From Prevotella sp. UBA1705 (lineage in GTDB: Bacteria; Bacteroidota; Bacteroidia; Bacteroidales; Bacteroidaceae): a DNA stretch of 18,589 nt. Location: contig DCJH01000018.1 in the NCBI GenBank assembly GCA_002317385.1, positions 1 through 18,589 on the forward strand. Reading direction: 5' to 3'. Below the pieces are notes generated by a model. That model saw nothing but the letters and a program-made list of their open reading frames with translations. It did not search any database and had not been told where the DNA came from. Both the position numbers and the translations under genes were made by a program. Position 1 is the first letter of the stretch. Each line of letters begins with the position of its first letter. Of the stretch, positions 6,846-14,185 are shown piece by piece.

Positions 6846-7316
6846 TTGAAATATCAAGTATTATATAGACCTTTGGCCGTAGCTGGCACCGTTGTGATCA
6901 TGGCGAGCATGATGTTTGTCTCGGCCTGCAATCAGGGCAGCGAATCACAACTTGTTTCCAACATCGACTCTTTCTCTACCGCTTATTTCAACTGGCAATT
7001 CCAGCGGGCCGTGCCTCTCTGCACCCCCGAATCGAAGCGCTGGCTGAGCTATATGGCGTCGCAGGTGAACCAGGCTGATGTCGATTCGCTTAAGGCGCAG
7101 CCTCAGGGGGCCACCTTCGAGGTGGGCAACGTCTCCTATCAGGATGGCGACAGCCTGGCCAATGTGGAGGTGACGGTGAGCCATTTCCTCAGCATGGACA
7201 CGCTGGGACGGGCTGCCCAGCCGGTGGAGAAGGCGCGGTTTGTCATCCCCGTGGCCTTCCGCAATGGACTGTGGAGGGTCAATCTCTCGTCGCCCTTGCG
7301 TCCTGAGCGAGATTAA
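6846..7316 (+). CDS. Small secreted lipoprotein, possibly NTF2-like
   Basis: The 156-residue protein has a lipoprotein signal peptide (MKYQVLYRPLAVAG, then a hydrophobic stretch ending FVSAC) with the lipidated cysteine at residue 28. The start is TTG: an in-frame stop lies at 6840-6842 and the first in-frame ATG would cut off the basic N-region. The mature part begins with an amphipathic helix (IDSFSTAYFNWQFQRAVPLCTPE) and ends in beta-strands (ANVEVTVSHFL, KARFVIPVAFRNGLWRVNL). This resembles small NTF2/DUF4878-like lipoproteins, but the fold is inference and no function is known. Its 3' end overlaps the convergent glycosyltransferase gene by 38 bp. Confidence 0.82.
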   Translation: MKYQVLYRPLAVAGTVVIMASMMFVSACNQGSESQLVSNIDSFSTAYFNWQFQRAVPLCTPESKRWLSYMASQVNQADVDSLKAQPQGATFEVGNVSYQDGDSLANVEVTVSHFLSMDTLGRAAQPVEKARFVIPVAFRNGLWRVNLSSPLRPERD

Positions 7317-8172
7317 GAAGGTATCCGAGTTTGTACAATTGGAACAAACGGATGGATGGCGACGACGAAATGAGGTTGCGCCGCCAACGGTTTCCCATAA
7401 ACTGGAATAGGGAAACTAAGAACAATCGGGATATGGCGTTGAGTCTTAGTGCCATATCCAGCACCGTGGAATAGCCTTTCAACTCATCGCGAAACTGCCA
7501 AAGCGTCTGGAGCCCTTCCTCTGTTTTGGCCACAAACTGGGCATTGTCTTCATCGTCGGTGAAGCCAATGGGGCTGTCGATATGGGTTATTGCGATGCCC
7601 GAGGCCTGCAGTTGCTTGCCCAGAAACACGTCTTCATAACCATATTTACGGAATCTTTCGTCGAGCGGATGGGCCAGCATGAGTTCCCGTTGGATGAGCA
7701 GGTTGGCGATGTTGAAGCTCCGATAGGGGTGCTTCAGGCGTTCCTGCAGTCGGTGCCGGGGCTCAGCCCTGCGCTCATAGAGCCATCGCAGGTTGCCCTT
7801 GGGGCCAGGCGACATGCGATAGCCGCCGTAGCACACGCGCGATGTGTCGCAGGCGGCGACAAATCGGCTGAGATATTGACCGTCGATGACCTGCCCGTCG
7901 CCGTCGATATAGAGCAGCCACTCACCGCGGGCCTCACGTGCCAGCACATTGCGGATGTCCGCACGCCCCACATTCTGCGCCCTCATCACGCATCGGCAAT
8001 GGGGCAAGGCGTTGATGCGGCGGTTGTCGTCGACGACGCTTGGGATGGTCGAGGCATCGTCGGCCACTACGATTTCCCATGCCAATCCGTTGATTTGGTC
8101 AGCCTGCCGGGCCAGATCCCTGACCAGTTGTAGGCAGCTGTCGTTGCGAGTGGGGATGACTATCGAGATCAT
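7279..8172 (-). CDS. Family 2 glycosyltransferase
   Basis: The 297-residue GT-A-fold enzyme starts with the classic ISIVIPTRND motif. Further motifs are VVADDAS (nucleotide-sugar binding), the metal-binding motif YIDGDG, and a C-terminal acceptor/catalytic segment (FRKYGYEDVFLGKQL) with the conserved ED. The last 60 residues hold hydrophobic stretches but no clear transmembrane anchor. The sugar and acceptor are unknown; a cell-surface glycan is the usual guess. The gene is joined to uvrA by an ATGA overlap (8169-8172), so it is translated from the uvrA message. Its 3' end overlaps the convergent lipoprotein gene. Confidence 0.92.
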   Translation of the reverse strand: MISIVIPTRNDSCLQLVRDLARQADQINGLAWEIVVADDASTIPSVVDDNRRINALPHCRCVMRAQNVGRADIRNVLAREARGEWLLYIDGDGQVIDGQYLSRFVAACDTSRVCYGGYRMSPGPKGNLRWLYERRAEPRHRLQERLKHPYRSFNIANLLIQRELMLAHPLDERFRKYGYEDVFLGKQLQASGIAITHIDSPIGFTDDEDNAQFVAKTEEGLQTLWQFRDELKGYSTVLDMALRLNAISRLFLVSLFQFMGNRWRRNLISSSPSIRLFQLYKLGYLLNLAQDARATRD

Positions 8173-11027
8173 TTGAGCTTGTCTTTCAGATATTTACCCG
8201 TTACGCTCTTCGCGTTGGAGGCCACGGTCTCGGGCGTTCCCGTGCAAACCACGTTGCCGCCGAGGTTTCCACCGCCCGGACCCATGTCGATAATCCAGTC
8301 GGCCGACTTGATAACGTCCATGTTGTGCTCTATCACAAGGATGCTGTGACCGCGGTCTATCAGGGCGTCGAAGGCCTTGAGCAGGCGCGAGATGTCGTGG
8401 AAATGAAGGCCCGTGGTGGGCTCGTCGAAGATAAACAGGCTTGCTTCCTGACGCTCCTGACCGATGAAATAGGCGAGTTTCACGCGCTGGTTCTCACCGC
8501 CCGAGAGCGTAGACGAGCTCTGTCCGAGCTTGATATAGCCCAGTCCCACATCCTGCAGGGGCTTCAGGCGGTTCACGATGGTGGTCTGCTTGTGCTGCGC
8601 AAAGAAGTCGATAGCCTCTGCAACGGTCATGTTGAGCACGTCGTTGATATTCTTTCCCTCAAATCTTACATCGAGGATATCCTGCTTGAAGCGCTGACCG
8701 TGGCACGACTCGCACTCCAGAACAAGGTCGGCCATGAACTGCATCTCTACCGTGATGACACCTGCGCCCTTGCATTCCTCGCAACGTCCACCCTCGGCAT
8801 TGAACGAGAAATACTGCGGAGTAAAGCCCAACTGCTTGGCCAGCGGCTGGTCGGCATAGAGCGTTCGGATGGCGTCGTAGGCCTTGAGATAGGTGGCCGG
8901 GTTAGAACGGCTGCTGCGCCCAATGGGGTTCTGGTCTACATATTCTATATGCTTCACCTGCGGCCAGTCGCCGTCGAGGGCGAGATATTCGCCGGGAGCG
9001 TCGCACACCTCATCGAGATTGCGCTTGATGGCGGGGTAGAGGATGCCCTTGACAAGGCTCGATTTGCCCGAGCCCGACACGCCGGTGACGGCCGTCATGA
9101 CGTTGAGCGGGAACTCTACATCCACGCCTTTGAGGTTGTTCATGCGGCAACCCTTCAGTTTGATGGACTGATTCCAAGGCCTGCGGGAGGCTGGAACGGC
9201 TATCTGCTCGGTGCCTGTGAGGTATCTGATGGTGTGGCTGCCGGGGTGCTGACCGATAAGTTTCTGTCCGCTTTCTGAGTCCTGGGCGTCTTTGAGCGCC
9301 TCGGGCACCGGACCTTCATACACTATCTCGCCACCGTTGTTGCCCGCGTCGGGTCCCACATCGATAAGCCAGTCGGCCTCGCGCATAATCTCTTCGTCGT
9401 GCTCCACCACGATGACTGTGTTGCCCAAGGCCTGCAACTCGCGCAAAACATGTATCAGCCGGTCGGTGTCGCAGCTGTGGAGGCCGATGCTCGGCTCGTC
9501 GAGGATGTAGAGACTACCCACGAGCGACGACCCAAGCGAGGTGGTGAGGTTGATACGTTGGCTCTCTCCGCCCGAGAGCGTATTGCTCTGTCGGTTGAGC
9601 GTGAGGTAGTCGAGACCTACGTCGCAGAGGAAGTGGAGGCGCGATTTAATCTCTGTGAGCAGTCGCTTGCCCACCTCCTGCTCGTGCTCGGTGAGCTCCA
9701 AATGGTCGAACCACTCCCTTAGATTCACCACGGGCATCTCGGTAAGGTCGGAGATGCTGCGCCCGCCGATCTTCACCCAGGCTGTCTCTTTCTTCAGTCG
9801 AGTGCCGCGACAGTCGGGACATACGGTCTTGCCGCGATAGCGACTGAGCATCACGCGGTATTGAATCTTATACTGATTCTCCTTCACCATCTGGAAGAAC
9901 GAGTCGATGCAAACGCTGTCGGCCCGTCGCTCTCCGTTCTTCTTCATCTCCGACGGCAGCCCGTGCCAGAGCATATCTTTCTCTTTCATCGAGAGCTCCA
10001 GATAGGGCTTGAAGATGGGGAAATTGTCTATCTGGGCGCGACGGCAGAATTCATCCTGCCACTGCTTCATCTTGTCGCCATGCCAGCACTGCACGCAGCC
10101 GTCGTAGACCGATAGCGTGGAGTTGGGGATGACGAGTTTCTCGTTGATACCTATCACGCTTCCGAAACCCTCGCAGGTGGGACATGCGCCCAGCGGGGAG
10201 TTGAAAGAGAACATGTTGTCGTTGGGTTCCTCAAACTTGATGCCATCTGCTTCGAAGCGTGAGGAGAAGTCGTAGCTGATGTTCGACGGCAGGAAGAGCA
10301 GTCGACACGTGCCGTCGCCCTCATACATGGCGGTCTCCACCGAGTCGATGAGGCGCGCGATGACGTCTTTCTCGGGCGACACACTCAGTCGGTCGATGAC
10401 CAGATAGAGCGGTTCCTTCACCTTGGTCTTGCCCTCGAAGGTCTTTGCATCGAGCACGTCCTCGATGCGCACTACCTCGTCGGACACCATCATGCGGGTG
10501 TAACCCTCCTGCAAATCCATCTCCAACTGCTTGTCTACGGTGCGCCCTTCTACCACATGGAGTGGGGCGAGGATCATGTATTTGGTGCCCTCGGAATATT
10601 GCATCACCTGCTGCAGGATGTCTTCGGTGGAGTGTTTCTTCACTTCCTGTCCGGAGATGGGCGAGTAGGTGCGGCCGATGCGGGCGTAGAGCAGTCGCAG
10701 ATATTCATAGATTTCGGTCGAGGTGCCCACGGTGGAGCGTGGGTTGCGGGCTATCACCTTCTGCTCGATGGCTATGGCCGGCGGCAACCCCTTGATGAAA
10801 TCGCACTCGGGTTTGCTCATGCGGCCGAGGAACTGACGGGCATAGCTCGACAGGCTCTCCACGTAGCGGCGCTGACCTTCGGCATAGAGCGTGTCGAAAG
10901 CGAGCGACGATTTACCGGAGCCCGACACTCCAGTGATGGTGATAAACTTATTGCGGGGGATGCGGAGGCTCACGTTCTTGAGATTGTTGACGCGCGCTCC
11001 TTTGACCTCTATATACTTTTCATCCAT
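8169..11027 (-). CDS. uvrA: Excinuclease ABC subunit A, UvrA
   Basis: The 952-residue DNA-damage sensor of nucleotide excision repair has two ABC ATPase modules. The first has Walker A GVSGSGKSS (33-41) and the second repeats it (GVSGSGKSSL), each with a signature LSGGE (LSGGESQRINL, LSGGENQRVKL) and a Walker B (LYILDEPSIGLH, LFIFDEPTTGLH). The second zinc module is intact (CEEC and CESC) and CPDCRGTRL is present. The first zinc module keeps only its second pair, CPTC (282-285); the upstream CxxC of E. coli UvrA is missing. A 12-codon longer frame exists, but the ATG at 11027 gives the usual family N-terminus (MDEKYIEVKGARVNNL). It is translationally coupled to the downstream glycosyltransferase. 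Confidence 0.97.
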   Translation of the reverse strand: MDEKYIEVKGARVNNLKNVSLRIPRNKFITITGVSGSGKSSLAFDTLYAEGQRRYVESLSSYARQFLGRMSKPECDFIKGLPPAIAIEQKVIARNPRSTVGTSTEIYEYLRLLYARIGRTYSPISGQEVKKHSTEDILQQVMQYSEGTKYMILAPLHVVEGRTVDKQLEMDLQEGYTRMMVSDEVVRIEDVLDAKTFEGKTKVKEPLYLVIDRLSVSPEKDVIARLIDSVETAMYEGDGTCRLLFLPSNISYDFSSRFEADGIKFEEPNDNMFSFNSPLGACPTCEGFGSVIGINEKLVIPNSTLSVYDGCVQCWHGDKMKQWQDEFCRRAQIDNFPIFKPYLELSMKEKDMLWHGLPSEMKKNGERRADSVCIDSFFQMVKENQYKIQYRVMLSRYRGKTVCPDCRGTRLKKETAWVKIGGRSISDLTEMPVVNLREWFDHLELTEHEQEVGKRLLTEIKSRLHFLCDVGLDYLTLNRQSNTLSGGESQRINLTTSLGSSLVGSLYILDEPSIGLHSCDTDRLIHVLRELQALGNTVIVVEHDEEIMREADWLIDVGPDAGNNGGEIVYEGPVPEALKDAQDSESGQKLIGQHPGSHTIRYLTGTEQIAVPASRRPWNQSIKLKGCRMNNLKGVDVEFPLNVMTAVTGVSGSGKSSLVKGILYPAIKRNLDEVCDAPGEYLALDGDWPQVKHIEYVDQNPIGRSSRSNPATYLKAYDAIRTLYADQPLAKQLGFTPQYFSFNAEGGRCEECKGAGVITVEMQFMADLVLECESCHGQRFKQDILDVRFEGKNINDVLNMTVAEAIDFFAQHKQTTIVNRLKPLQDVGLGYIKLGQSSSTLSGGENQRVKLAYFIGQERQEASLFIFDEPTTGLHFHDISRLLKAFDALIDRGHSILVIEHNMDVIKSADWIIDMGPGGGNLGGNVVCTGTPETVASNAKSVTGKYLKDKLK

Positions 11028-11052
11028 AAATTCTGGGCTATATTCCAAACTA

Positions 11053-11060
11053 CAAAAGTA
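11053..11060 (-). promoter_or_regulatory. Probable -7 box for uvrA
   Basis: The minus strand reads TACTTTTG, fitting TAnnTTTG, 25 bp upstream of the ATG at 11027. A second near-match, AATCTTTG, lies at 11068-11061. No convincing -33 element is seen, and no LexA-like site was recognised. Confidence 0.4.
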
Positions 11061-11378
11061 CAAAGATTTTTTGGAATCGGCCCTCCTTCGGGGATAAGAA
11101 AAACGTGGCAGAAGGAAAGTTCAGTGGCATTTGTGGTGGTTGCCGGCCCGAGTCTTGTGCACTTGGGCCTCTCGTCTGCCTTCAATCCAGCGTCTTTTCA
11201 TCTGTCCCTCCATAGTCGCTCGCTCTAAAAATTCCCCTTGAAATTAATTGAATAGGGCTCGTGTTCTTGCCTTCGCAGCCCTTCGTCCTGCCTATTGCCC
11301 TATAAATCGTGAAAAATCGAGGCTTTTATAAAGTCCTATGAGCCAGCCGTTTATAAAATGATGGTATTTCGAAGCTTT

Positions 11379-11444
11379 GCGATTAATACTTTATCGCAAC
11401 GCGATTAGTGCCTAATCATCATTCGATTAGGCTCATTTCTCTAT
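11379..11444. repeat. Three degenerate 22-bp dyad repeats
   Basis: Units at 11379-11400, 11401-11422 and 11423-11444 each begin GCGATTA or TCGATTA and carry a second half such as TTTATCGC or CTAATC. The middle unit contains the dyad GATTAG-TGC-CTAATC. The pattern recurs at 17868-17955. The rest of this 680-bp spacer (11028-11707) holds the uvrA promoter, the 11-bp array at 11444-11476 and the proS terminator, and no credible gene. Confidence 0.6.
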
Positions 11445-11476
11445 GTCAAAGCATCGTTTTAGCATTGCGAAAGCAT
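11444..11476. repeat. Three tandem 11-bp repeats ending in AGCAT
   Basis: TGTCAAAGCAT (11444-11454), CGTTTTAGCAT (11455-11465) and TGCGAAAGCAT (11466-11476) are adjacent. They continue the 11-bp spacing of the preceding dyad repeats, which is about one DNA helical turn per unit. Confidence 0.55.
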
Positions 11477-11652
11477 AGTTATCGTCCATCCATCGGGCTC
11501 TCGTGCTTTCCCTCATCCTATTTTCTCTCTCCTATTTTACTCCCATTGTCTCCTGCCAACTCCTATTTGCCCCCTTAATCATTCCTAATTATCTTGACAT
11601 TCTCTGGTCTTCTTCGCTCTGGATTAATCCCTTGACAGTCGTTAAACAAATA

Positions 11653-11682
11653 CGGGGAGTATGCCTTTCGGCATGCTCCCCG
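11653..11682 (-). terminator. Terminator of proS
   Basis: CGGGGAG-T-ATGCC (11653-11665) pairs with GGCAT-G-CTCCCCG (11670-11682), giving 13 bp with one wobble. On the minus strand the loop is GAAA and the stem is followed by TATTTGTTT. It lies 26 bp past the proS stop. Confidence 0.85.
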
Positions 11683-11707
11683 CTATGGGATTTAGTTGAA
11701 TTGTCGC

Positions 11708-13189
11708 TTAGTAAGAGCGGGCAATGATCACGCGATACTTGGCAGGCTTGCCGCTTACCATATCTACGCCCGGTGTCTGCTCGCAGTTGAACGGCACGCA
11801 ACGGATAGTGGCCTGGGTCTCTTCCTTAATCTGTGCCTCGGTCTCAGCGGTGCCGTCCCAGTGGCAGAGGTAGAAGCCGCCATCCTTGATGCGCTCCTTA
11901 AACTCGTCGTAGTTGTCGCATTCGAAGATGTGTTCGTCGCGATACTTGCGGGCTTTCTCAAAGATTCCCTTCTGAATATCGTCGAGCATGTCCTGCACGC
12001 GCTCCACAATGCCGTCGAAAGAAACGCTCTCTTTCTCCAAGGTATCGCGGCGCATCACCTCGATAGTGTTGTTTTCGAGGTCGCGACCACCCATCACCAG
12101 ACGCACGGGCACACCCTTGAGCTCGTAGTCGGCGAACTTAAAGCCTGGGCGCTTGTTGTCTGAATCGTCATACTTCACGGTGATTCTCAGCTCGCCCAAC
12201 TTGTCGATCACAGGCTTCAGGCGGGCTGTGATAGCCTCCAACTGCTCGTCGTTCTTGCTGATAGGGATAATCACCACCTGGATAGGAGCCAGCTTCGGCG
12301 GCAGCACGAGGCCGTTGTCGTCGGAGTGTACCATGATGAGCGCACCCATCAGTCGGGTGGAAACACCCCAGCTCGTGGCCCACACATACTCCGGTTTGTT
12401 CTCCTTGTTGAGGAAGGTAACGTCGAAACTCTTGGCGAAGTTTTGTCCGAGGAAGTGGCTGGTGCCGCTCTGCAGTGCCTTTCCGTCTTGCATCATGGCC
12501 TCGATGGTATAGGTATCGAGGGCGCCTGCAAAGCGTTCTGTCTCACTCTTCACGCCCTGAACCACAGGCACGCCCATATAGTTTTCCACGAAATCTGCAT
12601 ACACTCCCAGCATCTTGCGGGCCTCTTCCTGAGCTTCCTGCTCCGTGGCGTGGGCCGTATGACCCTCCTGCCAGAGGAACTCTGAGGTGCGCAGGAACGG
12701 GCGTGTGCGCATTTCCCAACGCATCACATTACACCATTGGTTGCAGAGGATGGGCAGGTCGCGATAGGAATGGATCCAGTTCTTATAGGTGTTCCATATC
12801 ATCGTCTCCGACGTGGGGCGGATAATGAGCTCCTCTTCGAGCTTAGCCTCGGGGTCTACCATGATGCCTTTGCCATCGGGGGTGGCCTTCAGGCGGTAGT
12901 GTGTCACCACAGCGCTCTCCTTGGCAAAGCCTGCTACGTGCTCGGCCTCCTTGGCGAAGAAACTCTTGGGAATAAGCAATGGGAAATAAGCGTTCTGCAC
13001 GCCGGTAGCCTTAAACATCTTATCGAGCACAGCCTGCATCTTTTCCCATATCGCATAGCCGTAGGGTTTGATAATCATACAACCGCGAACGGGGGATGTT
13101 TCCGCGAGGTCTGCCTTCATCACCAAGTCGTTATACCACTGGCTATAGTTGTCAGCGCGCTTGGTTAAATCTTTCAGTTCTTTAGCCAT
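11708..13189 (-). CDS. proS: Prolyl-tRNA synthetase, short (archaeal/eukaryote-like) type
   Basis: The 493-residue class II enzyme charges tRNA-Pro. Visible signatures are RPTSE (124-128), motif 2 TRPFLRTSEFLWQEGHTAH (from 162), motif 3 around SWGVSTRLMGALIMVHSD, the anticodon-binding domain, and the C-terminal extension ending in ARSY. There is no bacterial-type editing insertion between motifs 2 and 3, and the length fits the short ProRS class found in Bacteroidetes. The frame is open 27 codons further upstream, but the ATG at 13189 gives the expected MAKELKDLTKR start. The region between it and the -7 box (13296-13303) forms a leader of about 100 nt with a hairpin (13228-13259). Confidence 0.97.
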   Translation of the reverse strand: MAKELKDLTKRADNYSQWYNDLVMKADLAETSPVRGCMIIKPYGYAIWEKMQAVLDKMFKATGVQNAYFPLLIPKSFFAKEAEHVAGFAKESAVVTHYRLKATPDGKGIMVDPEAKLEEELIIRPTSETMIWNTYKNWIHSYRDLPILCNQWCNVMRWEMRTRPFLRTSEFLWQEGHTAHATEQEAQEEARKMLGVYADFVENYMGVPVVQGVKSETERFAGALDTYTIEAMMQDGKALQSGTSHFLGQNFAKSFDVTFLNKENKPEYVWATSWGVSTRLMGALIMVHSDDNGLVLPPKLAPIQVVIIPISKNDEQLEAITARLKPVIDKLGELRITVKYDDSDNKRPGFKFADYELKGVPVRLVMGGRDLENNTIEVMRRDTLEKESVSFDGIVERVQDMLDDIQKGIFEKARKYRDEHIFECDNYDEFKERIKDGGFYLCHWDGTAETEAQIKEETQATIRCVPFNCEQTPGVDMVSGKPAKYRVIIARSY

Positions 13190-13227
13190 TTTTACTGTGT
13201 TTACCTGATTGTGCGTAGCGCTGATTA

Positions 13228-13259
13228 GGGAATTTCCTATGACAAAATAGGTGATTCCC
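13228..13259 (-). promoter_or_regulatory. Hairpin in the proS leader
   Basis: GGGAAT (13228-13233) pairs with ATTCCC (13254-13259) and CCTAT (13236-13240) with ATAGG (13247-13251), separated by a 2x2 internal loop and closed by a 6-nt loop. It lies in the predicted proS 5' UTR, about 39 nt upstream of the ATG. No T-tract follows, so it is not an obvious attenuator. Confidence 0.35.
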
Positions 13260-13295
13260 CTTTGCGCCATTCGTTTCTATTGTTTAATTTTGTCG

Positions 13296-13303
13296 CAAAG
13301 TTA
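13296..13303 (-). promoter_or_regulatory. -7 box for proS
   Basis: The minus strand reads TAACTTTG, matching TAnnTTTG. The -33 element is not clear. It is divergent from the OmpA-lipoprotein promoter at 13347-13354. Confidence 0.45.
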
Positions 13304-13346
13304 ATAAAAAAACTTTGATAATTCAGTTTCGTTATAAAAAAAGAGT

Positions 13347-13354
13347 TATCTTTG
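13347..13354 (+). promoter_or_regulatory. -7 box for the OmpA-family lipoprotein gene
   Basis: TATCTTTG followed by CAC is a full consensus match, preceded by an A-rich tract. The predicted start is near 13360, giving a leader of about 95 nt before the ATG at 13456. Confidence 0.55.
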
Positions 13355-13358
13355 CACA

Positions 13359-13417
13359 AGATAGTTGACACTTGGCAACTGGAGCATCGCTTCCCCGTGC
13401 CACCCGTGGCACTATCT
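13359..13417 (+). ncRNA. Structured 5' leader, possible four-way junction
   Basis: AGATA (13359-13363) pairs with TATCT (13413-13417) to close three consecutive hairpins: GTTG/CAAC (364-367 with 376-379, +13000), GGAGC/GCTTCC with one bulge (381-385 with 389-394), and GTGCC/GGCAC (397-401 with 408-412). The closing stem begins at the predicted transcript 5' end. No known riboswitch family was recognised. The structure may stabilise the mRNA or be a regulatory leader. Confidence 0.35.
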
Positions 13418-13455
13418 GGAGATAAAGGCAATTCAATGTAAAAAAAAGAAAAGAT

Positions 13456-14121
13456 ATGAAGAACGTTAAAGTAGCAACAATGGGTTTGTGCTTGCTCGCC
13501 ATGAGCAGTTGCGCAACAAAGCAGGGTACTGGTGCTCTGATCGGTACTGGTGCAGGTGCAGTTTTGGGTGGAATCATCGGTAAGATTGCCGGTAACACCG
13601 CAGTGGGTGCAGCCATTGGTGGTGCTGTAGGCGCCGGAACAGGTGCCATCATCGGCCGTCACATGGACAAGGTGGCAGCCGAGGCAGCTCAGGTGCAGAA
13701 CGCTAAGGTAGAGGAAGTCACCGACGCTAACGGTCTGAAGGCCGTGAAGGTGACTTTCGATTCAGGCATCCTCTTCGCGCTCAACAAGGCCACTCTCAAC
13801 GCCAGCAGCAAAAAAGACCTGGCTAAATTCTCGGGTGTGTTGAAGAATAACAGCGATTGTCACGTAGACATCTATGGCTATACCGACCGTTCGGGAGGCG
13901 ATGCCATCAATATTCCTCTGAGCCAGAAACGTGCCCAGAGCGTGGCCGACTACCTCTCTTCCTGCGGTGTGAGCGGCTCTCAGCTGCAGAATGTTGCCGG
14001 CAAGGGTAGCCAGGACGAGATCGAGAACAAGGCTGTTTCTCAGGCCAACCGTCGAGTAGAGGTTTACCTGTATGCTTCTCCAGAGATGGTTGAGGCTGCC
14101 AACGCAGGTACGCTGAAGTAA
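13456..14121 (+). CDS. OmpA-family peptidoglycan-binding lipoprotein with glycine-zipper
   Basis: The 221-residue protein has a lipoprotein signal peptide (MKNVKVATMGLCLLAMSSC, lipidated Cys19), then a glycine-zipper segment of small residues (about 23-66) and a C-terminal OmpA domain (about 90-210). The peptidoglycan-binding signatures are HVDIYGYTDRSG, LSQKRAQSVADYL and the late NRRVEV. This is the YiaD-like arrangement, in which the protein is anchored in the outer membrane and grips the cell wall. Promoter, long structured leader and clean codon use suggest good expression. A hairpin 28 bp after the stop ends the message just before mtgA. Confidence 0.93.
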   Translation: MKNVKVATMGLCLLAMSSCATKQGTGALIGTGAGAVLGGIIGKIAGNTAVGAAIGGAVGAGTGAIIGRHMDKVAAEAAQVQNAKVEEVTDANGLKAVKVTFDSGILFALNKATLNASSKKDLAKFSGVLKNNSDCHVDIYGYTDRSGGDAINIPLSQKRAQSVADYLSSCGVSGSQLQNVAGKGSQDEIENKAVSQANRRVEVYLYASPEMVEAANAGTLK

Positions 14122-14149
14122 GATCGATCTTTAATAAACCATAGAAATA

Positions 14150-14182
14150 GGGGATGTGGGCACGTGCCTGCATCCCCCTTTT
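14150..14182 (+). terminator. Terminator-like hairpin touching the mtgA start
   Basis: GGGGATG (14150-14156) pairs with CATCCCC (14171-14177), with an inner GGC/GCC stem, and TTTT follows at 14179-14182. The mtgA ATG is at 14186, only 3 nt after the T-tract. It probably ends the OmpA-lipoprotein transcript and may limit readthrough into mtgA. Confidence 0.7.
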
Positions 14183-14185
14183 GGC

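Noticed and set aside
11028..11060. LexA/SOS operator ahead of uvrA
   Set aside because: No recognisable SOS-box palindrome; the Bacteroidetes consensus is poorly known, so absence is weak evidence.
11503..11727. 74-codon plus-strand ORF with a hydrophobic start between uvrA and proS
   Set aside because: It runs through the proS terminator hairpin and into the proS 3' end, has no promoter box, and its composition looks like low-complexity spacer.
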